Assembly (NCBI GenBank): GCA_038380435.1
Contig: JAWZYU010000019.1
Location: 24,701,801-24,765,800, forward strand
DNA length: 64,000 nucleotides
Reading direction: 5' to 3'
Source of the DNA: Ryuthela nishihirai
Taxonomy: Eukaryota; Arthropoda; Arachnida; Araneae; Heptathelidae
In this document: positions 24,201 through 39,200 of the stretch, in pieces
How the letters are laid out: each line of letters begins with the position of its first letter
Numbering within the stretch: position 1 is the stretch's first letter
The notes under the pieces: generated by a model
What the model was told of the DNA's origin: nothing
The model's input: the letters and a program-made list of their open reading frames with translations, nothing else
Databases searched by the model: none
Position numbers and translations under genes: made by a program

Positions 24201-27200
24201 AAGGGTCAACTTTTTTCTTCAAAATCATATAAACTTATATTGGCATTTGTAGATTTTAAATTTTGGAATATATAAAGCATAAACAAAAACATAACGAAAA
24301 TCTAATTTACTGCAGTCTTTGTGTTGGAGTCCCATGAGTTACAGGATCTAACAAAAATAGTTAACAATTATTGCCAAAAACATCTTAAAAATAGGGCTGA
24401 AATGTAAAACATTTTAGTTTAATAGTTATGTTGTTATATAGCAATGACAAAGTATGAGTATGTATATATAATATTATGGAATATATAGAATTCAGCACTA
24501 ATATCTCCATTGCTTTATTTCAATATAAAAATTGTGGCTATACTTCAATAATTTGTTTAGAGCAAAACCCTTAATAAAGAAGGAAACAAATGTTGTGGAG
24601 ATTATAAAATGAACAGAATAATACACAACAAAACAACAATTTGTTATTTCAAGTCATGCTGGAATCCCTGAACATTTAAATTACAATTCAGGCATTTATA
24701 CTTACCCAACAACAGCTATTCTTGTCCTATCTACAGATATCGTTTGACATTTTGAATGGAGTTCAACTCGAGCAGTAGCCTCAGTTGCATCTTTAACAAT
24801 ACCAATATGGCCTAATTTAAGGAAAAAAGAAAATCTCTAACAACTGCCAAAAGCTTGAATGATTGCAGAAAATATTTAACTCTTCAATGCCCAAGAAATC
24901 TCAAAAAAGGGTAGAGGATAGTGAAGACAAAGGAATAGCACTATTGAACTAGTCTATTTCAAATTTCAGATGATTTAGTTTGTTATGAGCATTAAAGGGT
25001 TAAAAAGAAAAAGAGTTCCATATCTAAAAAAATTTAAAAGTAATGGTTTATATTTTAGCATAGTTGATTCAAATATTTAGAGGAAAAATGGTCTTGAGCT
25101 GGGTGGGATACGAACCCACGATCTCCTGATAACATGTCAGGTGCTCTGGACCACTGAGCTAACTGGCTGCCGATCAAGATTTCCTCTAACTGATGTTATG
25201 AACATTCTCAAACCTACATTCCTAATATGCAGGGAGTATTCAGGCAATCCAGCCCTAAGCAGCTTTTTAATGCCTTTTCTTATATGGAAAGCATTTAATT
25301 ACGAGTATGCAATTATCAATAAATTAATAGACTCAACCAATCTTGGCTTCTACCTATAAATAACCACTCTCATAGTTGATTCAAATATTTAGAGGAAAAA
25401 TTGTCTTGGTAGAAGCCAAGATTGGTTGAGTCTATTAATTTATTTATAATTGCATACTCGTAATTAAATGCTTTCCATCTAAGAAAAGGCATTAAAAAGC
25501 CGCTTAGGGCTGGATTGCCTGAATACTCCCTGAATATTAGGAATGTAGGTTTGAGAATGTTCATAACATCAGTTAGAGGAGATCTTGATTGGCGGCCGGT
25601 AGCTCAGTGGTCCAGAGCACCTGACATGTTATCAGGAGGTTGTGGGTTCGTATCCCACCTGGCTCAAGACAATATTTCCTCTAAATATTTGAATCAACTA
25701 TGAGAGTGGTTATTTATAGGGAGAAGCCAAGATTGGTTGAGTCTATTAATTTATTTATTTAACATAGTTATTACTATCAACAATATCTCACTATTTTCTC
25801 TTCACCATAAAATTATGATTTATACATAAATATTAAAACAAATTAGTTTTATCAACCTGAATGCATATATCCATTGTATACATTGTATCAGTTGTATACA
25901 TTGGATGTTCTAAAAACCACTGCTAGGTTTTAAATCATTTCTGCAAATTCCTGCCTTACCCTCTCAGCACATTCACCTGATACTATGAAACACAAGTTCT
26001 ATCAAAAAAAAAAAACTCATTCATGAGACAAAACATCTTATATAAACAAATATACTTCCCCCTCAATAACAACTGGTTTTCAACAATACAAAGTCTGATA
26101 CATGGCTAAGGCAATCAGAAAGGGTCTACCATAGCTGAATGTCACTGTATGTGTCAAAACCCAAACAGATCATTTCTACATATTAATGATTATGCAGCTT
26201 TTCAGTCTGCATTTTCAAAAGTGCACAGCAACTTTTGAGGCATCCTGTATAATATACATAAAACAAAAAGTAAAAGTTAAAACATACGAAAAAAATTTAT
26301 TGCTGACATGGCAGGAATCGAACCTGCAACTCTCTGGGTACATGCCAGAGCACTCTAACCATTAAACCATGCATCAGACACTAAAATCTTCCAGAATAAG
26401 ACCTATAAATCTTTCATTGAGATGTAACAGACCTTGTGCCATCTGTACTTCAGAAGAGGCAACTTTTCAAATTGTTGCTAATGATTTAGATGTAAATGAG
26501 GAGGTCAATAACTCTTAAGTGTTTATTATTAAAAATCCATCCATAGCAAATTCATAGATTACCTGTAGAAACAGACTTCCACAATTGTTAAAAAACATCT
26601 GAAAAAAATTATCACTGGCATGGCAGGAATTGAATCCGCAATTCTCTAGATACATGCCAGAGAGCTTTAACAATTAAACCATGCATCAGATGCTAAAATC
26701 TTCCAGAATAAGACCTATAAATCTTTCAATTGAAAAAATTGCCTCTCCTGAAGTACTGATGGCACAAGGTCCGCACAATAATGGCACAAGAATTGTGATA
26801 TCAAACTGAAGGCACATTGAATTAGGGACCAGGGCGTACAAAATTTCTGTAACATACACTAAAATATTAATTTAAACCACAAATAATAATAGGCTTTATA
26901 ATAATAATAGGCTTTATTTATGCTCAGTATGGTTATATATATAAAATACCTGACTAAGCCTTATGGTTTGTTAGCAGGATCCCTCTTTAGCACAAGTTAA
27001 TTAAAGAACAAGACATGTATATTAAAAACTAAAGTCATAATAAAAAAAGAAAACAAAACAGCAATATATAAATAAACATGAATTAAAACACATAAAAAAA
27101 ACCTATACAATCCTGGATTATAAACACTATGCTGTAAACTTCTGTTATTAACAAAATTATCACCTATTACGCAAGTCATCATTTCATACTAATATTTTAG

Positions 27201-30200
27201 TTGCTTTAAACAATACCTTATATAGGATATGACTTTCCAAATGTTTATATCTAATAACCATTTCAAAATTTTTGCTTTAATTTCTGAATAAGTGCTCAGC
27301 CTTAACATATCTCTCAGCAGAGAATTATAAACTTTGTGTATCTGATAAGATATCCACACTTTACCAAAATTATAGTGAAAAATTGGTTTGACAAAATAAT
27401 ATTCACTTTCTCCTTGTATTGTTTACAAGCAGAAGTTTCTCTTTATATTCGTTTTTAAATAATTTCTAATGATAGTTACATACAAGTCAACTGCTAAAAT
27501 GTTCAGATAATGAATTTTATTGCCAAGTTGGTCTTCATTAATTACATGCTTACTGAATTCAATAATATTATTTTTGGCATTTTTTCATATTTGTTTAATT
27601 TTATTCAAAGCAGATTTATATATGCCTCTATATGTACGGATGACATACTTAATAATTGATTCATAAAGAGCTCTATATATCATTGTTATGATATCCAACG
27701 GAATAAAAACTCTATATATTTATTGAAACAGGGCAAGAGACTCTAGAGACAAAGAGCTCTAAATATCATTTTTATGGCATCCAATGGAATAAGAGTATTC
27801 AAACATCAAACAATTTGTAAGTGTGTTTATCACAAGTATATTTTATATATGACTTCCATTTAAAATCTTGGTCAATATAAATCCCCAAATATTGCATTTT
27901 ATTAACCTCTTCCATAATATGGAATGGACATGCATTTTGATAAATATTTAATTTATATTGACAGATATTGTTAGTGTTTTAATGCATAAATTATTTAACT
28001 TGTGCCTACTCTGAATGATCATATATTTTGCTTTTAGTTCACTTAAGAAAAGCTCATTTTTCCTGAAACCAAAAATTTGCTATGTTATAGTCATTTAGTG
28101 CACATTAACCTCTTCTACTTGCATACCTGCATTCAGCATAATGATATCATCAGCAAACATAAATTACCTTGAAAATTTACTTCTGCAAAATAATTCATAT
28201 AAATTTCAAATAAAAGTGGTCTGAAAACTCAACCATATGAAACACCTGATTTAAAATTTGCTTTCTGCTCTCAATTTTTAATTCAAGTGATGGCAGCCTT
28301 ATTAGATAAGTAATTTTTAAACCATTTATTCAGTGATCCTCAATTCCCACCAATGTAACTTTTTAACAAAATGTAATGGTTAACCATGCCAAATACTTTA
28401 TTCAAATCCATAAAAATAGTGCAAACCTTTTTACCAGAACTGAGTGCTGCATTAATCTATTGAGAGAAATTCTCTAATAAATCCATCATTTTGCAGTTTT
28501 TCCTAATCCTGTACTAAAAATAATAAAAAATAAATACCCCCTCAAGCAGCTGCTTGCCACAGAGGTCTGACAGGAGCCTGTCAGTTTATATGCCATAGTA
28601 GAAGATCTGTGGATTGCCTACATGTAATTATTTTGCATTTTTCTGAAAAATTATGTATAAATATATATATACATACAAATATGTTAATATTTTTCTAAAA
28701 GTTTTTTCAATAACTGATAAAAATCATAATTGGTCTATAATTGCTTTATACACTCAGTGCTCACTGAATTATGACCATCTCCCTCCATGTTATTTCAGTG
28801 GAACTAACTTTGAAGTTCTATAACTAATCATTTTATCAGAATGTAACTGAAAATAAAGAAGCTAACTTTGAAGTTCTATAACTAATCATTTTATCAGAAT
28901 GTAACTGAAAATAAAGATCTCGATCAAATCTATCTAAATCTTGATTTTCAATAATGTTCACTTTATACTTAAAGAGTTATGAACTTTGAATATTTAACAG
29001 CAATAATGCAAGTCTTAGGAAAATGGAAAAATATCAAAAAAATTATTTCGTTAACTTTTCAAATATACATCTGTTGCATTATATTTATGTGAAATAATAC
29101 TTCTTATTCAAATTGTAATTAACTTCAGAGTTAAATTCTAATGTTAGTCATTGCTGTTGTTAAATATTCAAACTTTCGTAATTCTTTAAATACTATGAGA
29201 ATATTGTTGAAAATAGAGATTTTGGCAAATTTTAGATCTTTTACCTTCAGTCTCATTCTGTAAAAAATAATAAGAAATAAATAACAAAACTCTTTTTTTG
29301 AAGTTAGCTTCCACTTAAATAACATGGAGGTAGATGGTCATAATTCAGTGAACACTGAGTGTATGTACAGTGGTAAGGGATGCCAATATTTCAGTTCAAG
29401 AAACAACAGCTACTGTTTGTGATATTGAACTTCAAATCGTGCAAGAGATGCAATGACTAAAGAAAGCTTTTAATTAAACAGAGCAGTCTTTTAACTGCAA
29501 GGGTTGTGTTTCTAAAAGCAATGCATGAAATAAACAATTGATCTCTGGCATTTGGAGAATTATAATTAATTCAGCTTTACCATAAAACTTTCCTAGAAAA
29601 CATTTTTTCTAATTTATTTATTTACTTAATGTTTTACAGTAATAGTGGACTTTGTCACTAAAACATCTTTCCCTATGCTTCAGAAAAGGGGATTTTTGTA
29701 TTCCCTATGTTATACTGTGCATAAAATGCATTTTAAAACAATGAAAACCTATAAACATTTATTTCTTTATCATAATAATTTTTAAGCTTTACTTTTCTAA
29801 AATGCAGATTAGTGATATTAATCGATTTTCATGGATTATTATCACTGATGAACACCTTTTAGTTTTGTAACAGGAGAACTAATACCCTGTGTACATTAAA
29901 GAACCACTGCATAGCTTGGATGGGAGGCTTCCATCTAATCTAACAACTGTCCAAGTGGATCCCCTTCCCCAACTTTCTCTTTGCCCTCAGAATAACCAGG
30001 CCATTTAGTCCATTTTGTGCAAATAAAACCCATGTTTCATTTTCTTTTCAGTTTTAGAGTAATTAAATGTTTAATAGTGGGATTGCATTATTTAACCTCT
30101 AAGTGACATTTTTTTTGGACATGTCTAAATGGCCAGGTTCCAAGTACCCCCAAATACTCATAGATGTATAGGAAAAAAGCATTCACTGCACAGCAAAAAC

Positions 30201-33200
30201 ACAGAATACACTTATCCCCCGATTTACACGGTACTTGTTTTACACGATTTCGGTTTTACATAGTTGATAAAATAACGGATTTCAAAAAACTGGTAAAAAT
30301 GTATATTCGGCTGCATATATATTTCAAGTCATTTTTTTAATCTCATTCCTTTGGTAACACTGGCAACAATGGGGACGGGGATTCCCCTATATTTTACAAC
30401 ACGGGGAATCCCCGTAGTATTTCACAATAGTAAAGCTATCTGGTTCATGTGAAGTAGTGCAGTATCATTTTAGCAGCAAAGCTTTACATCATTGTCCTTT
30501 TTTTTACTTTATTATTTAAATATCTACTGGTAAGTTTCCAACATTTATAGTTTTTCTGTCATTTTTATAATTTATGTAAATTTTTTAAGGTTTTATGATG
30601 CCAAAAGATTTTTTTAAAAATCAAATGAAAAGTTATTTCTTTAGAAACAAAAATTAAAATATTAGATCGTCTACGTAATAGAGAAAGAGTAACAGATGTT
30701 GCTAAATTTTACTCCATGAATGAAGCCACAATAAGGACAATAAGAAAAAACGAAGACTCCATTAGAAAAAGTGTAGCAGCTGGATCTTGCACGAGTATGA
30801 GCACAATTTCATATGTAAGAAATGTTACAATGGAAAAGGCATTAGTGATATGGCTAGAAGACCAAACTAAAAAGCGGGTTCCAATTGATACCAGTGCCAT
30901 TACAAATAAGGCTTTAAAGATTTATGAAACACTTAAGAATCAGTTACTGTCGACTTCGCCAGATGAAAAGAAGGTATCTTTTCCGCAAGCCATAGTTGGT
31001 TTGAGAGATTTAAACAAAGACATTCTTTACATAATCTAAGATTGAAAGGTGAAAGAGCATCTGCTGATTCGGATGCAGCACAACAATATTCAGCAAAATT
31101 TGCTGAAATCATTGCCGCCAACTCCTACACTCCTGACCAGGTCTTCAATGCTGACGAGTCCGGGTTATTATGGAAAAAAATGCCAGAAAGAACCTATTTG
31201 GCTAAAGCTCACAAATCAGCTAGTGGTCATAAGGTAGCGAAAAGTCGTATAACAGTTCTTTTCTGTAGCAACGCTTCAGGCGATCATATAATGAAACCAT
31301 TGGTTATTAACAAATCGAAAACACCAGGCTCATTTAAAGGAATAAACATCAAAAACCTTCCCGTTTATTGGATGTCTAATAAGAAAGCATGGGTCACTGC
31401 TATGGTTTTCAATGAATGGTTTCATAACTTGTTTGTCCCAGATGTCAAAAGTTATTTAAGTAAAAGGGGATTGCCTTTTAAGGCCCTTCTATTAATTGAT
31501 AATGCACCAGGTCATCCTCAAGATTTACAACACGAAAATGTACAATGTTTTTTTACCAAAGAATACAACTTCTTTATTACAGCCATTAGATCAAGGGGTA
31601 ATTTCGACTTTCAAGGCACTGTATATCAAGCAAACCTTCGGGTATATTTTAGAACAAATGGAGAATGATGGATCTCATTCTTATGGATGCTTGGAAGAAA
31701 TTTACAATCTTAGATTGTGTTAAGCATGTTGGACTGTCATATACCCAGATTAAACAATCAATGCTCAATGCCTGCTGGAAAGCAATATGGCCAGATGCTG
31801 TTGAAGGTGAGAATTATAGATTACCATTAGAGCATGAATATTCTCAGATCACTGAGTTGGCGCATACTATAGGAGGAGAAGGTTTTGAGGATTTAGCTGA
31901 GGCAGATATTGAAGAAATAATGGCTGATGAAGAACTAGATGAGGATGATTTAGTTAACATGAGTCATGAAACAAATAAACGTAATGAAGACAATGATCCT
32001 GATGAAGAGCAATCTGAACCAGTTGCGTTCACAGCAAGAGTCATCAGCGTAGGACTTGAATTGGGTAATCATTTTTTTACAAAATGACCCGAATGTTGAA
32101 CGAGCTCTCCGATTCCAGTGGGATATTAGTAAGTGCTTAAATCAATATGAGGAGGTCTATAAAGATTTAACAAAGAAACCTACACAATTGTTAATTACGG
32201 ATTTCATTATAAAGTCTCGTCGATCTGAGATTGCCCCTAATTCATCAACCATTGTACCAGAATCACATCAAGAACTATTGAGTGATGAAAGTGACATCAT
32301 ACCAATCAGGAAGAACAGACTGATAGTCCATGAAAGTGATGACAGTAATTAAACTTATTGTTAATTTTTTTAAGGATCTTATATTTTTTGTTCCTAATGT
32401 AAAATGAATTAAATATGCACTTATATTACCTACATATATTTGTTATATTATGAATGAAGTGTAATTTTATGTTTTTCAAGATGTCTTGCTTTTGTTTTAC
32501 GTAAATAAATGACTGAATTATGCACATTTTAGTGTTTTTTTTTTTTGTTTTACACGGTTTTACATAGCAAAATCCAAGATTTCGATTTACACGGTTTTGT
32601 GCGGAACCTATCTTCAGTGTAAATCGAGGGATAGGTGTACTCTCATCAAAGATATCCAGCTTGTTCTGTTATGGAGGTTATGGTTCTCCTGCATAGGAAG
32701 AAATGGCTTAACATTGTTTTTTGGGTCACTTTCGGTACATTTGATCATTTGGAACCTTTTGGGTCATTTTGGGGATTTTTGTTTTATGGTGTTATGTTAG
32801 GCTTCATTTGCCTCCTTAAATGGCTAGAAGTGAATTTTTTCTCCCCTAGAGAAATAGTCTTTTTCTCACTTTTAACCACTTTTCTTCGGGTGCAAATGTT
32901 GATAATTGCAATTTTTCTTTGCTGTCTTACTTTCTGGAGCAGATCAGGTGTTTGTCCTAGTCCTTTTTACTCAGGATTTGCTGCACATTTACACATTGCA
33001 AATGACTGCATGTTTTTTGTTTGTTTGTTTTTTTGAGATTATGGGGAATTTTTTTTTTTTGTATTTTAGTAACAGTAAATAATTTAGTAATTTAGTTTTT
33101 ATTTAGAACATTCAGAAGCATTCAACCTCTAGATTTATAAAAATCCTTGAACTTTATTTTTAGCCAATGATAGTCTATCTGCATTCTATTAGGAGATAGG

Positions 33201-36200
33201 AACACTTTAAAAATTAGCTCAACAGTAATAATAATATCTGCATAACTATATTCACTAGCAACTTTATGAGGACCAGATCAACATTTATGTCAACAGGGAT
33301 TCAGGTTAAACTTTACATAAATGGTATAAGAGATATCTGTTTTGATTCTTTTTAAGTCTTATTCGAAAAATAGAAAACAAGCAGTTTGTATAGAATCTAA
33401 AAAAAGCTATTACATGCTTGTTAGTAAACATGTTCTGCAGGGTTCTATTTTAGGTCCTGCCCTATCCTTGGTTTTTTTCAAAGATTTTTGCAATTTAAAG
33501 TTCAATGGTTCTGTAACTTGCTATGCAGATGATATGGTCCAGAAAATTTACAGTGGATGTAATTGTTAACACTGCAATTGTTTAACATTGGATGTCTCCA
33601 TGCATGGTTTGCTGAAAACACACACACACCATCTATCCCGTTCAAACCAATATTGGCACTATTCTGGTATTTATGTGTTCTGTCCATGTATACCATTTCC
33701 CTGTATGAGAGCACAAAGATTAAGGGATTGCTCACTTTTAATTTGAACAACCCTTATATATATATATAAATGTTTTGCATACTTTTCATCGTTAGAGGCT
33801 GCCAAAGGCAAAAAAAACTACCACAGCATCCTCCAACAGATGCAATTTTCAAAAATGCAGAAACTTTATTAAAAAAAAATTATATATAAAAAATTTACTA
33901 GGAATTAATCACGTTAGTCCTTTTTTTACCCTACCCACATACTTTTTGATGAACGATTTTTGATGAGAAATCTGGATGCTATGTTGTTCATTGTTTCACC
34001 TCTGAGCAGAACCTTTTTGCACACAGTGGACAAATGGCTAAGTCACAAAGCCCCAAAGGGCTCAGATAAGGTTAGGGAAGAGACCCACTGGACAGCTATT
34101 AGGAAACAGATGGAAGGCTGTCCAACACGTTCTGTAATGTACACATGGTGCCATAGTTTAATGCTCATCTCATGGGGGGAAGCATTACTCAACAGTAAAA
34201 CAACCCAACTCAATCAACAGCCAAAATTAACAAATATTTGACAAGTCATATATATATAGTCAATACCAAACATTTTATATTTTTCAGAATGTTAGCTTAG
34301 CATTTTATAATTATTCATCAATATATATTTTAGCAATTAGATGTAAAGTATATTTATCATAAATAAAATACCAATACATTCATTTAATAATGGTGAAAAA
34401 TTAGAGCAATAGCATAACATAATAATTAGTTGTTTCAAATCCTTTAGTACTTCAGCTAAAGGTGAACCGAGCTCTACTCCTGATGAACCCTCAAGTAGGC
34501 ATAAACTTTAAATTTGGTATCTTTTATTGCAGTTTTTTTAGCATTTTCAAACACTGAATAAGCAGCTGCTAATGTTTTTTAGAGTCATTCAAAATTACAA
34601 TAAATATTAGATAACTTTTCAACAAAAATTTAGCTTTCTGTCAATACAGATCAGTGTTACATCTCTTCATGACTGAAAAATGAATCAGCATATTTTTCTA
34701 CACTTAATATGAACTATTAGGAAACCAAAAAAATTTTCATTTCATTCTGCCTTTGTCATTAAATTTGATATTAAATTAACCCTTTCCATTTCATGCATCA
34801 AAGAACTAATTGCACTGGGAATGTAAGTAATGAACTCAAATAATTTACTTATAAAAAAGTTCAATCACTTTTGCTTGTTACTATAATATCTGGCAGATAC
34901 ATTTTGAACAGCTTAATAGTGGATTCCATCTATTTTCTTTGTAAGAAAAATATTAATTCCAGCTAGAAATAAATATAAATTGAAATGTCAGGCCTAGCCA
35001 AACATACAAGTGGAAAGAGGTTACGATTACTACTACTAAAATTATATCTATAAAAATGCATTTATAGCTAGTGCTATAAATATTGTTTTTCCTTGTGAAA
35101 TACCAGCTGAAACTTAGTTTTTGGGATACGACTAAATGTTTTTTTCAGACCCACATTTAATGGCAGCCACATCAGTATGATTCCTCATACTAAAATCTCA
35201 CTGGACTTCAAAAAATTAGTATAAAATAGCATTTTTGCTTTAAAAGATTGCTATTTTATTTTTTATGAAGAAAAAATCCAACTGATATCTATCTAAGTAG
35301 CAGAAGTTAAACATGTATAATTATGTGCAATGAAAGAATGACAACTTCATGGACAACAAAGCAGGCTGATGACTCATGTTTTACTGTCTCCCAACAAATG
35401 CACAATTCAGGGGAGGGAGGGTTGTGTGTATGTATATTTCATTCAAATCTTGTTCTTGTATATACTGATTAGTAAGTAATCACTATGTGAAGTATATAAA
35501 TATGAATCTCAAGTGACATTAAATAGTCAAAAGAGACTAAATCTGGGCAACAATGATTGGCACCAGTATGGCAAATGTGTTGCAACATTCAGTGTTCAGG
35601 AGTTTTTGTTGTTATAAAAGTGAAGTGGTAAGGATGCACAAGGAAATTTACTTGGTGTCAAACAGCACGATTTATTTGAGTGTTGTTCTGAATTTAGATA
35701 TATTAGCAACTGTCTGCTGTTTCACTTCTCTAGAGTTAGAATAGAAGAACTTAAAATTAGTCTATGTAATACAGCAAGTTTGGAGACACCTTGTGTATAG
35801 TGGATGAATGAATGGGCACTCTGAAAAAGAAAATTATGATAGTAATTCCTTCTTATGTAATCAATGTTATAAGAGAAAAGTATCCCAATGCTGGAAAAAA
35901 AACCTACACTGATTTAAAATCCCTCGATATAGGAAGTGGAGTTATTTCGATTGACAGCTTTACATGTAAACTTTTTATTAATGTAATAGTTTTCTCCCTT
36001 GATATTTGTCAATACTATATTTTTGTACTTTCAGAACAATTCTGTTTAATTCAATTAGCCTTTTAGGCACAATACCCTTATGAAGGCAATAATAAATGTT
36101 TATTTTTGCCTTCTTGTTGTTAAATCTTTACTAAAACAAAAACTAAGATTTTCTTTATACAGTAATGCTAGAAATGAGCAAGCAAATGGATTCATAATAA

Positions 36201-39200
36201 ACTTCCTAGTTTCATTATGTTTCCTTCAGCATAACATTAATGTATTATGCCAAAGCAAACACCACTCACACTCATTACACTGTTTTTATCATTTAATCTG
36301 ATATCTAATTAACTCTTTACAGTTTCATGTATCAATAAATTGGTTGCATGATCCAGGTATGGGCTACCCACTAGCCCATACTTGGTCTAGTGGTTAATGC
36401 ACGACTACTAAACCAATAGCATGTTCCTGTGCATGTGTTTGAATGTTGCATGAGAAACCAGGATAAGCCCAACAGAGCTTCTAAGTTATTTCTGTCCTTT
36501 CTGTAGGGCAATACTTTTTTAACACTGTTAAGGAGTAAAAATATTTTAACGTATACAAATGACATTTATCTTAAAAATTTTAAATACAGTGCTAAATATT
36601 CTGAGAACTTAAAAATCAACAATTTCACTGTATAAGTTATTTACTGGTAACTTACAAAACAACTTATATGTCATAGAATATTTTTACCTAATATACATGA
36701 TTCAAGAACACCAAGTCATTACACAGACTAATGTTGATTTCCTGTATCCAAAATGGAGTTTAGAGAAAGAAGGAGAATGATGTTACAAGAAATCATAATT
36801 CCTGTAACATGTAGTTGGAATATTGCTGGAGAGGACAGAAGCTTGTAGTAGATATTAAAAATGTTAATTTTCACAGTATAGAGGTTTTGCACTGAGATGG
36901 AGTACTGTGATAGGAGCCTCAGCAAAAACCTATATACTGCAAGAATGAACATTCTTAACATCTACCACAAGCTTCTGTACTCTTCAGAAATGTTCAGACT
37001 ACTTGTAACAGGAATTAAGAATTTTGGTAACAGCATTCTCCTATGTTAACATTATATGCTACATGATCATCACAAGCAGCCATGGATTACTTTATCAACA
37101 CAACATCGATGATTATTCTACAAGGGGTCCTCCTATCAACAGATGCCTATAATAAGTGAACCACCTACTTTTTTTATTCTTAACTGTTGCTGAACAACAT
37201 TTACAGATAAATATATAAATAATAGAACCTTTATTCATGGAACTTTAAAACAAAAGTTTACCATGATAGTTCTTTAAACTCCATTAAACTACACTGCTGT
37301 TCATAATTTAAGGAAGTTGAACAAAATGCAAATATCTCAAGAAAACCTTTCTGGAATTTAACGAAAGTTTTAGAGGATATTTAGCATGGAATAACTCACA
37401 TTTATCAGTTATTAAATTTGCATTCCTAAATACAAAGATTGAGATATGCAAATTAATCTGGAAATAAAAGCAATTTTAGGAAAGGTTGTTTCTCATTTTG
37501 AATTAAAAGTGGCTTTACCAAGCATTTTTCATTACAGTTTTATTAAAATGCAAAAGAGGAACCATTTGGATGATTGTCAGAGATGGAGAGCCACTGAACA
37601 GCTGGAAGCAGGATAGTCACATGTAGAGGTCGTCAGATTCATGAATGTGTTGGTAAAGTGTCATTTCCAGACTCTGAAGATGTTTTCAAGACACTGGATC
37701 ATGATCCAGAAGAATGAATCAGGTAGGCCCATAGCAAAAACAGTTCAAGATGATCGTTTTCCTGTCCCTAACGCAAGGTACAATAGAATGATGTCAGCAC
37801 ACTAATTTGCATCAGAGTTGTCAGTTGCCAGCTGCCACAGGAAGGGCAGTATCTAGAGTAACTGTATCCCAACAACTACATGAAAGAGGGTTATATGCTA
37901 GACCTGTAGTGTGTATACCACTAACCTCAACCATCAGAGGGCACAAATGGAAAGGAGCAGACAGCACCTCAATTGGACCAACGTTCAATGAGGACAGGTT
38001 GTCTTTTCAGATGAATCACAATATAGCATAAGCAGTGATTCTCGACACCAATGCATCTAGAGAGAGTGTGGGACACATTATCATCCTCTGAATATCGTGG
38101 AAAGGGACCATTTTGGTGGCTTTCCACGAGCTGCATTGACCTGTATATGGAAATGGTCAAATGGATATCTTCTCAAAAGGGAATTTAATTACCATAAGAT
38201 ACAGAAATAAGATCCTAGAGCCTAATGTGAAAGTTTTTAGAAGTGCCTTTGGGTCTGAATTCATTTTATGGATAATAATGCTTGCTCAGATAATGGAGGA
38301 ATACCTTGAGAGTGAAGAAATCCAGAGAATGAATTAGTCAGTAAAGTCCACCTAAATCCCACTGAACATACATGGCATGCTTTGGGAAGGCAAGTTGTCA
38401 ACTCCTTCCAAGGATCCTTCATGAGCCGAGAAATGCTCTTATTTGCTGCCCTCTGTATTGTTGGATAACATTATTAGAAGCCTCAGAGCTTGTTGTGCAA
38501 GTAGTATTGCTGTTAGAGATAACCTTACTCCTTACTAAATAACTTTCTCTTCAATATCTGCAATTATCAATAATTTTTCAAAATTAGAAATATTTTCTGA
38601 TATATTCTTTGATTGGAGATTTCATTTGATAATCGGACAAGTATTCCAATATATTCTTTATTTCAAATGTAAATAGTAATGTGTGCAAGTGATATTAAAT
38701 ATCTTTGAAACTTTCATAAATTTGAAAAAGAATTTCTTGAGATATTTGCATTTTTGTTCAACTTCCTTAAATTATGAAGAGCAGGACAGTTCTTTGTATT
38801 CTCTCTTTGTAGCAAGTGAAGGGTATCTCTCACACAAAGTACAATTTGAATTACATGTGGGTGATATAATTTGAAAATAACTTGTTTATTATGGAATAAA
38901 AAATATGATTGTTAAACTATCTGAATCAGCAATTCAATAATCAATGCAATTCTCATTCTGTATTATATTTCATGTGGTTTAATTTAAATTTCAGTTTAAA
39001 TGTAATGAGAAATTCTTTTTGTTTTTTGTATTGAAAATGACAAATTAATGAAAATATTAATGCTAACTGTTTGATGTAGTTACACTAACTATTCAGCAAT
39101 GACATTCGGCTATCGACTGAATATACTCAATAATAAACCCAAAAGCAATAGAATAGTTGCTGAATATTTAGCTCCTGTGCTAACATCTTAGGGCAGTTAA

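Noticed and set aside
24310..24352. Possible micro-exon of SPT5 ([10 protein letters not shown] on the minus strand)
   Set aside because: The exons at 24706-24811 and 23148-23269 join in phase and match the spacing of known SPT5 proteins without it.
34475..34525. Hammerhead-like CTGATGAACCCTCAAGTAGG…TAAAC
   Set aside because: GAAA is replaced by TAAA and there is no Penelope-like coding nearby; CTGATGA is expected by chance several times in this window.
36380..36470. tRNA-like sequence tggtctagtggttaatgcac
   Set aside because: Box A is good but the following hairpin and box B are poor and no body matches the SINE families; too weak to list.
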